15,758 bases of DNA, from assembly GCA_023421635.1 (NCBI GenBank), contig JAEZSU010000217.1:1-15758 (forward strand), written 5' to 3'. This DNA is from Actinomycetes bacterium (lineage in GTDB: Bacteria; Actinomycetota; Actinomycetes; Actinomycetales; Microbacteriaceae). Of this stretch, positions 1-5,787 are shown piece by piece; positions within the stretch are counted from its first letter, which is position 1, and each line of letters begins with the position of its first letter. The notes beneath the pieces are model-generated. The model was given only the letters and a program-made list of their open reading frames with translations, did no database searches and had not been told where the DNA came from. Both the position numbers and the translations under genes were made by a program.

Positions 1-238
1 ACCGGGGCGCGTCGGCCTTCGTGACCGGCACCGCACCCGAGAGGGCGAGCGCCTCGCGGTCGGCTGCGAAGTACTGCACCACGGCATAGCCGGTCGCGAA
101 CACCAGCACGAGCGCGGTGATCCACCAGTTTTTCCCCGCGAGCCAGCCGGCGAGCACGCCGCCGCCGGCGAGCAGCACGAGGAACCCCAGCAGGATCAGC
201 CAGGTGTTGCGCTTGTTGCGCGCGATCGCCGAATACAC
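1..238 (-). CDS. htpX: HtpX-like M48 family membrane metalloprotease (N-terminal part only)
   Basis: This is the first 79 codons of a gene that runs off the left edge. The protein begins VYSAIARNKRNTW, then two hydrophobic segments (about residues 12-34 and 38-57), then YFAADREAL and a GAVPVTKADAPR stretch. That opening, a short basic cytoplasmic leader and a transmembrane hairpin, is typical of actinobacterial HtpX-like zinc proteases that degrade misfolded membrane proteins. The catalytic HExxH motif would lie outside the window, so activity cannot be judged. The GTG start at 238 has a GGGGGA stretch just upstream. The gene lies 24 bases after lemA on the same strand, a common lemA-htpX pairing that supports the call. 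The recognition rests on the N-terminus and on context. Confidence 0.8.
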   Translation of the reverse strand, partial: MYSAIARNKRNTWLILLGFLVLLAGGGVLAGWLAGKNWWITALVLVFATGYAVVQYFAADREALALSGAVPVTKADAPR

Positions 239-262
239 CGGTCCCCCACGACCTGCGTGCCG

Positions 263-829
263 CTAGAACTGCACGCGCGGCGGCTCCGCGATCGATGCGC
301 CGCCCACAACCTCGAAGAACTCGCGCTCGGTGAAGCCGAGCCGGCGGGCGAAGAGGTTGTTGGGGAACACCTTGATCTTCGTGTTCAGCTCCCGCACACC
401 GCCGTTGTAGAACCGGCGGGACGCCTGGATCTTGTCCTCGGTGTCGACGATGGACTGCTGCAGCTGGAGGAAGTTCTGGCTCGCCTGCAGCTGCGGGTAC
501 GCCTCGGCGACGGCGAACAGCGACTTCAGCGCCTGCTGCATGTGGCCCTCGGCGATCCCCGCCTCGGCGGGGCCGCTGGCGTTGATCGTCTCGGCACGGG
601 CCTGCGTGACGTTCTCGAAGACCGCCTTCTCATGCGCGGCATAGCCTTTGACGGTCTCGATCAGGTTGGGCAGCAGATCCGCACGGCGCTTGAGCTGCAC
701 GGTGATGTCGCTCCAGGCCTCGTCGACCCTGACGTTCAGCTGCACCAGCGAGTTGTACGTCGCCCAGAGGTAGATTCCGACGATCAGCACGAGAGCGACG
801 ATGATCAGAACCGGGATGAGCCATTCCAT
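263..829 (-). CDS. lemA: LemA family protein
   Basis: A 188-residue protein of the usual LemA length. Residues 3-24 form one N-terminal membrane anchor, followed by the family core: YNSLVQLNVRVDEAWSDI (25-42), QLKRRADLLPNLIETVKGY (45-63) and a helical stretch ending in RFYNGGVRELNTKIKVFPNN (139-158), which is the most diagnostic part. LemA proteins are membrane-anchored helical-bundle proteins of unclear biochemical role, often encoded beside HtpX or other envelope proteases, as here. The ATG at 829 was chosen because the anchor and family homology begin there and a GGAG lies about ten bases upstream; the open frame extends far further upstream but overlaps the oxidase gene. A TAAGAT hexamer at the end of the upstream gene could be a -10 element. 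Confidence 0.93.
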   Translation of the reverse strand: MEWLIPVLIIVALVLIVGIYLWATYNSLVQLNVRVDEAWSDITVQLKRRADLLPNLIETVKGYAAHEKAVFENVTQARAETINASGPAEAGIAEGHMQQALKSLFAVAEAYPQLQASQNFLQLQQSIVDTEDKIQASRRFYNGGVRELNTKIKVFPNNLFARRLGFTEREFFEVVGGASIAEPPRVQF

Positions 830-864
830 GCGGTGCGTTCTCCGTTCCGGCGTTTTCGCACATC

Positions 865-2196
865 TTACGCCGCGGGGCCCGTGCGCTCCCCCAGAACCTG
901 CTCCAGATAGCGGTTGGTGAACCGGCGGGTCGGATCGAGGCGGTCGCGGAGCGCGACGAAGTCGTCGAACCGCGGGTACCGCGTGCGGAGCACCGCCGCA
1001 TCCAGCCCGTGCATCTTGCCCCAGTGCGGACGCCCGTCGAACCGCTGCATCAGCTCCTCGACCTGGGCGAAGTAGGCGGTCGGGTCCTCGCGCCAGTACC
1101 GGTGCACGGCGATGTACCCGCTGTCGCGACCGTACGCGGTGGACAGCCACCGGTCGTCGGCTGCGGCGACCCGGACCTCCACTGGGAACGACACCTGCCA
1201 CGGCCGCTCCTCGACGAGCGCCCGCACCGCCTCGAACGCGGGACGGAGCCGGTCCAGCGGCACCGCATACTCCATCTCGCGGAAGCGCACGCCGCGGTGC
1301 TGCGTGAACACCCGGTCCGACCGGTCGGTGTACTCGCGTTCACCGATCGTCCGCGCGCCGACCCGCGCGAGCGGGGTCGACAGCGCCGGTACCGCGGACG
1401 CCGCGGCGCACATGGCGCGGTAGGCGTGGTTCGACAGCAGGGTGTCCTCGACGAACCGGCCCACGCGGGGCAACGGGCGGCGCGGCTCGCTCTCGGGGAG
1501 CCGCGTGTTGGTCTTGGTCTGGGCGACGTCGGTGCGCGGGAACCAGTAGAACTCGAAGTGATCGGCTCCCGCCGCCCTGGCATCCAGGTCCGCCAGCACG
1601 GCGTCGAGGGGTTCGCGCCGCTCGACCGCGTGCAGCAGGAACGCGGGCACGACCTGCAGCGTCACCTCGACCAGCACGCCCAGCGCCCCGAGGCCGAGCG
1701 CGACCGCGGGCAGCAGATCGGCGTTCTCGCCGTCGTCGACCCGCAGCAGTTCGCCGTCGGCGGTGACGAGCACCGCGCCGACCACCTGGGTGGCGATGCC
1801 GCCGAAGCGCGCGCCGGTGCCGTGGGTGCCGGTGGAGACCGCCCCCGCGATGGTCTGGCGGTCGATGTCGCCGAGGTTCGTCATCGCCCAGCCGTAGGGG
1901 GCCAGCAGCCTCGGGATGCGGTGCAGGGGCGTGCCCGCGCGGAGCGTCACGCGCCGACGCTCCCGGTCGACCCGCACGAGGCCGGTGAGGTCACGCAGGT
2001 CCAGCAGGATCTCCGGTGCCGCGGCGACGTCGTTGAAGCTGTGCCCGGAACCGACGGCCTTGACCCGGAGCCCCCTCGTGGTCGCCGCGCGCACCGCGCG
2101 GCGCACCGCATCCGTCAATGCGGGGAATTCGACCCGCATGGGCCGGACGGTGGCCGTCCGCCCCCAGTTCCGCCACACGCCGCCGGGCCTGGTCAC
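865..2196 (-). CDS. FAD-linked oxidoreductase, D-arabinono-1,4-lactone oxidase type
   Basis: A 443-residue flavoprotein of the vanillyl-alcohol-oxidase fold. The N-terminal FAD-binding (PCMH) domain spans about residues 15-190, with KAVGSGHSFND (46-56), whose His52 is in the position that carries covalent FAD in related aldonolactone oxidases, and TIAGAVSTGTHGTG (115-128). The C-terminal D-arabinono-lactone-oxidase domain ends with HWGKMH (391-396), a hallmark of that family. Such enzymes oxidise sugar-1,4-lactones (gulono-, galactono-, arabinono-) at the C2-C3 bond. The true substrate cannot be read from the sequence. The GTG start at 2196 overlaps the stop of the upstream deaminase gene by four bases (GTGA), implying translational coupling and a shared function. 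It ends in TAA, 35 bases before lemA. No signal peptide or membrane span is evident. Confidence 0.88.
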   Translation of the reverse strand: MTRPGGVWRNWGRTATVRPMRVEFPALTDAVRRAVRAATTRGLRVKAVGSGHSFNDVAAAPEILLDLRDLTGLVRVDRERRRVTLRAGTPLHRIPRLLAPYGWAMTNLGDIDRQTIAGAVSTGTHGTGARFGGIATQVVGAVLVTADGELLRVDDGENADLLPAVALGLGALGVLVEVTLQVVPAFLLHAVERREPLDAVLADLDARAAGADHFEFYWFPRTDVAQTKTNTRLPESEPRRPLPRVGRFVEDTLLSNHAYRAMCAAASAVPALSTPLARVGARTIGEREYTDRSDRVFTQHRGVRFREMEYAVPLDRLRPAFEAVRALVEERPWQVSFPVEVRVAAADDRWLSTAYGRDSGYIAVHRYWREDPTAYFAQVEELMQRFDGRPHWGKMHGLDAAVLRTRYPRFDDFVALRDRLDPTRRFTNRYLEQVLGERTGPAA

Positions 2197-3416
2197 AGGA
2201 ACGCCTTCCCTTCACCGCGATACGTGGGGCTCTCCCCCACCACCTCACCGTCGGAGACGAGCGCGTACGCGTCGACCCGTTCCGACGCCTCGCCGCTCTT
2301 GGCGTGGCGGAACCACACCCGGTCGCCGACCCGGAGGCCGTTCGCCGCCTCGCCCTGGAGGGGCGTCTGCACCTCACCGGCGCCCTCGCGGGCGAGGGTT
2401 GCGAGCCCTGCCGGCCACACCGGCTGAGGCTGACGGGACGGCAGCGGCGGCCCGGACGCCACCCACCCGCCGCCGAGCACGGTGGCGATGTCGGGGAGCG
2501 GCTTGCGCACCACGTCGAGGGCGAAGGCCGCGGCGGGCGCCGGGTGGAACGCACGGTACTGCGAGAAGAGGTGCCCGGCGAGCAGCCCGCTGCCGGCGGT
2601 GAGCTCGGTGACCGCCTCGTCGCCGCTGGTGACCTCGAGCGACCCGGTCCCGCCTCCGTTGACGAACTCCAGCGCCACGACGTCGCGGAGTCCCGCGACG
2701 ATCGCGCCGCGACGATCGCGCAACTCCGCCGCGGAGCGACGCTGCATCCAGCGGATGACGGGGTCGCCCGGTCCTGCGGCATCCGGCTGTCCGGCGATCT
2801 GCGCCTCGTACATCATGAGTCCGACGACCTCGAACCCAGGTCGGGCGGCGACCGTCCGGGCGAAGCGCACGACATCGCTCGCGTCGTGCAGCGGCGAGCG
2901 CCGCACGCCCACGTGCCCGAGGCCCGGCGCGCGCCAGGACGCGTCCGCGTCGATCGCGATGCGCACCGTCGGGCGGGCACCCGGTGCGGCGATCCGGTCG
3001 ACGAGGTCGAGCTGCGCCTCGTCGTCCACCATGAGCGTGATCCGCGCTGCCGCGCGTTCGTCGGCGACGAGGCGGGCGAGCCCGTCGCGGTCGGCGGTCG
3101 GGTAGCCCAGCACGATGTCGTCGTGGTCCTCGGCGAGCCAGAGTGCCTCCGCCAGCGTGAACGCGAGGATGCCGGCGTACCCGGGCAGGCGCAGCAGCGC
3201 GTCGAGCATCTCGCGCACCCGGATGGACTTGCTCGCCACCCGCACCGGCACGCCGCCGGCGCGCACGAGCATGTCCATCGCGTTGTACCGCAGCGCGTCG
3301 AGGTGCACGGCCGCGACCGGCGCCGGGCGTCCGGCCACGGCGTCCGTCATGCCCTGCCAGAACCTGCCCGGGTCGCGCCAGGGTTGCGCGCCGCCACGGC
3401 CGAGCAGATCGATCAT
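2193..3416 (-). CDS. PLP-dependent amino acid deaminase/aldolase, alanine racemase N-terminal fold
   Basis: A 407-residue protein of the D-serine dehydratase / D-threonine aldolase group. Lys63, in PVRVASKSIR (57-66), is the expected Schiff-base lysine at the end of the first barrel strand. It is followed by barrel segments such as GILAFTLAEALWLAE, VRIAIDADASWR and EVVGLMMYEAQIAG, and by the FVNGGGTGSLE glycine loop likely to hold the PLP phosphate. The C-terminal domain ends in PTYRGEGKAFL. These enzymes usually deaminate or cleave beta-hydroxy D-amino acids; the substrate here is unknown. The ATG at 3416 has no Shine-Dalgarno sequence but a TAGGCT hexamer ends seven bases before it, fitting a leaderless transcript. 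It is the first gene of the run with the lactone oxidase (4-base overlap) and lies 43 bases after the kinase gene. Confidence 0.85.
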   Translation of the reverse strand: MIDLLGRGGAQPWRDPGRFWQGMTDAVAGRPAPVAAVHLDALRYNAMDMLVRAGGVPVRVASKSIRVREMLDALLRLPGYAGILAFTLAEALWLAEDHDDIVLGYPTADRDGLARLVADERAAARITLMVDDEAQLDLVDRIAAPGARPTVRIAIDADASWRAPGLGHVGVRRSPLHDASDVVRFARTVAARPGFEVVGLMMYEAQIAGQPDAAGPGDPVIRWMQRRSAAELRDRRGAIVAGLRDVVALEFVNGGGTGSLEVTSGDEAVTELTAGSGLLAGHLFSQYRAFHPAPAAAFALDVVRKPLPDIATVLGGGWVASGPPLPSRQPQPVWPAGLATLAREGAGEVQTPLQGEAANGLRVGDRVWFRHAKSGEASERVDAYALVSDGEVVGESPTYRGEGKAFL

Positions 3417-3423
3417 GCGCCAT

Positions 3424-3429
3424 AGCCTA
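3424..3429 (-). promoter_or_regulatory. Candidate -10 element of the deaminase/oxidase operon
   Basis: On the minus strand TAGGCT ends seven bases before the ATG at 3416, the spacing expected when transcription starts at or next to the start codon. No convincing -35 hexamer was seen at 16-18 bases. The lack of a Shine-Dalgarno sequence supports leaderless initiation. Confidence 0.35.
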
Positions 3430-3459
3430 GGGCCGGGATCGCCCGGATCCGCCCTGCGG

Positions 3460-4647
3460 TCAGTCCGGTACCGGCAGGGAGAAGTAGAACGACGCGCCCG
3501 TGCCGCGCTCGCCCTCGGCGCGCACCTCGCCGCCGTGCAGCTGGACGATCCGTGCGACCGAGGCGAGCCCCAGCCCGGTCCCGGGGAACTCCTGCACGGT
3601 GTGCAGCCGCGTGAGCGGGCGGAACAGGCGCGGCGCGTCGATCTGGTCGAACCCGGCGCCGTTGTCGCGCACGACGAAGGTCGACAGCGGGCGGGCATCG
3701 TCGACTCGCTCCAGCCGGATGCGGGCGTGCTCGGTGCCGGAGGAGTACTTCACCGCGTTGGAGCACAGGTTCACCAGCAGCAGCCAGGTGAGCACCGGAT
3801 CCGCCTCCACCACGAGGCCGTCCTCGACGTCGATCTGCACGTCCCGGCCCTCGACATCGCGCAGGACCTCCTCGGCGACCTCCCACCCGAGCGCGGTGAG
3901 GTCGACGCGTTCCGGTGCGAGCGGGTGGTTCGTGATGCGGTAGACCGACAGCATCCGCTCGATCTGGAGGTTGACCCGCTCGCCGGCGCGCAGGATCGCC
4001 TCGGCGTGCCGGATGCTGACGGGGTTCTCCGCGTCGTCGGCGATGAGCTCCGCGTAGCCGATCATGGCGCCGAGCGGGCTGCGCAGGTCGTGCACGAGGG
4101 AGTGGATCGCGACCTCGAGCTCGTCCGCCCTGGCGCTGCTGACGTCGAGCTCCTGTGAACGCAGTTGCAGCACGCCGCGCAGTTCGAGGTTCTCCATGGC
4201 GACGGCTGCGCTGTTCGCGAGGATCTCCAGCTGCCGCAGCGTCGCGGTCGGCGGGGTGTGGTGGTCGGCCCAGTACAGGCCCAGCGCCGCGATCGGGTCC
4301 TCCGGCCGAACCGGGATCATCGCCATGCTGCGCACGAACGTCGGCCGGTGCAGATCCGGCGACACCCGCGGGTCGTTGAAGACGTCGGTGACGAGGGCGG
4401 TCTTACGCTGCTCCATCGCCCAGCCGGAGAGGTCGGTCGCGAGCCGACGGCCGTGCAGGAGCGGGGCGATCGCGTCCTCGTCGAGGTAGAAGCTCTGGTC
4501 GGCCTCGCGCAGCACGAAGCTGGCGCCGTCCGCGCCGGCGAGCAGCCGCGCAGCACGGGAGACGATGCGGGTGACGGCCTCCATCGAGGCGGCGATCGAG
4601 AGGTCCTCGATGGCGCGCGTCAGCAGCGTCGGGGCATGGGGAAGCAC
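3460..4647 (-). CDS. GAF-domain sensor histidine kinase (no adjacent response regulator)
   Basis: A 395-residue soluble kinase with no membrane span. A GAF-like sensory domain covers about residues 18-155 (IPVRPEDPIAALGLYWADHH sits in its core). A short coiled linker (155-180) leads to the phosphoacceptor helix VHDLRSPLGAMIGYAEL, with His186 as the likely phosphorylated residue. The ATPase domain carries the N box LLVNLCSNAVKYSS (289-303), G1 DNGAGFD (328-334) and G2 GTGLGLASV (356-364). All motifs look intact. The GTG at 4647 was chosen because a strong GGAGG lies seven bases upstream and the family sequence begins there; an ATG five bases earlier is out of frame. The signal sensed is unknown. 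No receiver-domain gene is in the window, so its partner must be elsewhere. It lies 44 bases after the HNH nuclease gene on the same strand. Confidence 0.9.
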   Translation of the reverse strand: MLPHAPTLLTRAIEDLSIAASMEAVTRIVSRAARLLAGADGASFVLREADQSFYLDEDAIAPLLHGRRLATDLSGWAMEQRKTALVTDVFNDPRVSPDLHRPTFVRSMAMIPVRPEDPIAALGLYWADHHTPPTATLRQLEILANSAAVAMENLELRGVLQLRSQELDVSSARADELEVAIHSLVHDLRSPLGAMIGYAELIADDAENPVSIRHAEAILRAGERVNLQIERMLSVYRITNHPLAPERVDLTALGWEVAEEVLRDVEGRDVQIDVEDGLVVEADPVLTWLLLVNLCSNAVKYSSGTEHARIRLERVDDARPLSTFVVRDNGAGFDQIDAPRLFRPLTRLHTVQEFPGTGLGLASVARIVQLHGGEVRAEGERGTGASFYFSLPVPD

Positions 4648-4691
4648 AGCATTCCTCCGGGGGTTCTTGTTCGGGTCAAGACCCTTCGAGC

Positions 4692-5402
4692 CTACCGATC
4701 GACGCGGCCCCGCCCGTCCGCGTCGCACCCCGCCAGCACAGCCGCGAGCGCGTCCCGATCCGTTGCGGGGACGGCGATCCGCCAGCGTAGGGCGATCCCG
4801 ACGTACCGGTCCGCGTACGCGCAGTGTGCGCCGGGGTCCGGCGGCAGCCATGCCGCGGGACCCTTGCTGCCCTTCGCCTGGTTCGCGGCACCGTCGACGG
4901 CGAGCAGGTTCTCGAGACTGTTCGCGAACCGCTCCCGCTCGGCATCCGTCCATGTGGACGCCCCGCCCCGCCATGCCGCGGCGAGGCTGACGACGTGATC
5001 GATCTGGACGGCGGTGCTCCCGGGTTCCCCGGGCGCGGCGACCCGGTCGTGGCGGAAGCGGATCTCCGTGCCGGTGTACGGATCGTCCAGGACGCCGGTG
5101 AGCACCGTGCAGCCGTCCCGTGTGATGTCGCGCAGGTCGCGTGCGAGCACGTCCTGCCGCTGGGCGCAGCCGTTGCCGTCGATGTCCGCCCAGGCCTCAC
5201 CGAACGCGTCGCGACGGTAGTCGGGCACCGGGGCGTGCTCCTCGAGCACCTGGAGCGACAGCGCGTCCCCGCCCCCGGCGGGACCCGTCCACCCGGGAGC
5301 GATCCCGGGGACGAGCACGCCCGCCCCGGCAGCGAGCGCCGCCAGCACGGCGAGGACGAGGATGCTGCGCCGACGGCGCACGGTTCGGGTACCCACGAGC
5401 AT
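4692..5402 (-). CDS. Secreted or membrane-anchored HNH nuclease family protein (DUF1524 / GmrSD C-terminal-like)
   Basis: A 236-residue protein with a basic N-terminus and one hydrophobic segment (about 13-34), a signal peptide or anchor without a visible lipobox. The conserved DUF1524 core follows: DYRRDAFGEAWADIDGNGC (61-79), VQIDHVVSLAAAW (132-144), where Asp135-His136 are the expected metal/catalytic residues, and NSLENLLAVDGAANQAKGSK (161-180) with the Asn and Lys of the HNH fold. Cys79, Cys98, Cys194 and Cys226 could form two disulfides outside the cell. The family is a stand-alone exported relative of the GmrSD nuclease domain; likely substrates are extracellular DNA or RNA, but this is inferred. 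The ATG at 5402 has GGGGGAG six bases upstream. The promoter probably lies in the repeat-rich region 5403-5595. Confidence 0.87.
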   Translation of the reverse strand: MLVGTRTVRRRRSILVLAVLAALAAGAGVLVPGIAPGWTGPAGGGDALSLQVLEEHAPVPDYRRDAFGEAWADIDGNGCAQRQDVLARDLRDITRDGCTVLTGVLDDPYTGTEIRFRHDRVAAPGEPGSTAVQIDHVVSLAAAWRGGASTWTDAERERFANSLENLLAVDGAANQAKGSKGPAAWLPPDPGAHCAYADRYVGIALRWRIAVPATDRDALAAVLAGCDADGRGRVDR

Positions 5403-5447
5403 CCAGTCTCCCCCGGGGCGCGGACACCCGCGCGCAGCCGGCTCATG

Positions 5448-5512
5448 ACACGTGCTCGCGGCGTGTGCTCACGACATGTGCTCGCGGCGTGTGCTCACGA
5501 CATGTGCTCGCA
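5448..5512. repeat. Five tandem 13-bp units upstream of the HNH nuclease gene
   Basis: Units at 5448-5460, 5461-5473, 5474-5486, 5487-5499 and 5500-5512 fit the consensus RCRTGTGCTCRCG with small changes. Two versions alternate (ACATGTGCTCGCG and GCGTGTGCTCACG), so the array also reads as 2.5 copies of a 26-bp unit. It starts 46 bases before the HNH start codon, so it may be a set of regulator sites or a variable-number repeat. Confidence 0.85.
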
Positions 5513-5594
5513 TCACCGGATTCGGGGATCTCACGGGATTCGGATCGGATGCGGCGGATCGGCCCGAATGTCGTGACATCCCCGAATGCCGTGA
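5513..5594. repeat. Composite inverted repeat of ~18-bp units
   Basis: The arms 5513-5543 and 5564-5594 are reverse complements at 26 of 31 positions, around a 20-base centre (5544-5563). Each arm is itself two head-to-tail copies of a unit like TCACSGSATTCGGGGATS. Read on the plus strand, CCGAATGYCGTGAC occurs at 5564-5577 and 5582-5595. The centre holds GGATCGG twice. It may be an RNA hairpin, a multi-site operator or a dispersed intergenic repeat. Confidence 0.85.
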
Positions 5595-5608
5595 CGGGGC
5601 GGCGGGCC

Positions 5609-5631
5609 CCCGCGCGGGCACCCCGCGCGGG
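5609..5631 (-). terminator. GC-only hairpin downstream of the tRNA gene
   Basis: The palindrome CCCGCGCGGG occurs at 5609-5618 and again at 5622-5631, giving a 10-bp stem with a 3-base loop 19 bases beyond the 3' end of the minus-strand tRNA gene. There is no U-tract, which is common for actinobacterial terminators, so the assignment is tentative. Confidence 0.45.
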
Positions 5632-5649
5632 CGCGGGACCGCGTCGGAG

Positions 5650-5722
5650 TACCCCCGGTGGGACTCGAACCCACACTGAAGCGATTTTAAGTCGCCTGCC
5701 TCTGCCATTGGGCTACGGGGGC
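5650..5722 (-). tRNA. tRNA with TAA anticodon (Leu), short variable arm
   Basis: A 73-nt cloverleaf can be drawn on the minus strand. The acceptor stem is GCCCCCG with CGGGGGT (one G-T pair at the end), and the discriminator base is A73. The D arm has GG at the 18-19 position. The anticodon stem GGCGA/TCGCT encloses the loop CTTAAAA, giving anticodon TAA. The variable region is only five bases (TCAGT), and the T arm is GTGGG-TTCGAGT-CCCAC. CCA is not encoded. The anticodon predicts leucine (codon UUA), but bacterial tRNA-Leu normally has a long variable arm, so the class I shape is unusual. The gene starts 21 bases after the hairpin that closes the ndh gene; TAGGGT at 5731-5736 could be its -10. 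Confidence 0.9.
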
Positions 5723-5743
5723 GCACCCTCACCCTAGACGCGG

Positions 5744-5779
5744 AAACGCCGCCGGACCCGGACGGGTGCGGCGGCGTTT
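5744..5779 (-). terminator. Hairpin ending the eno-to-ndh block
   Basis: AAACGCCGCC (5744-5753) pairs perfectly with GGCGGCGTTT (5770-5779), and an inner CCC/GGG can extend the structure. It begins nine bases after the ndh stop codon and is followed on the minus strand by a base-mixed sequence rather than a long U-tract. Confidence 0.7.
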
Positions 5780-5787
5780 TCCACGAG

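Noticed and set aside
1009..2427. Long plus-strand open frame (472 codons) opposite the lactone oxidase, and similar long antisense frames elsewhere (for example 2118-3425, 5983-7263, 7448-8728, 9255-10949, 13183-14382)
   Set aside because: They are mirror frames of well-recognised genes, with His/Arg/Gly/Val-rich, non-family protein sequence, as expected for antisense frames in very high-GC DNA.
4692..5402. Type IV restriction system of the GmrSD kind
   Set aside because: Only the small exported HNH domain is present; there is no ParB-like GmrS domain or partner gene.
5448..5512. CRISPR array
   Set aside because: The 13-bp units are contiguous, with no spacers, and no cas gene is present.
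5403..5722. Integrated element with a tRNA attachment site
   Set aside because: No integrase is visible, and I found no second copy of the tRNA 3' end in the window.
5650..5722. tRNA-Lys (TTT) reading of the same gene
   Set aside because: The anticodon stem GGCGA/TCGCT fixes a seven-base loop CTTAAAA, so the central triplet is TAA, not TTT.
5443..5737. Small open frames across the tRNA and repeats
   Set aside because: They cover a clear tRNA and repeat DNA, have no family resemblance and no ribosome-binding site.
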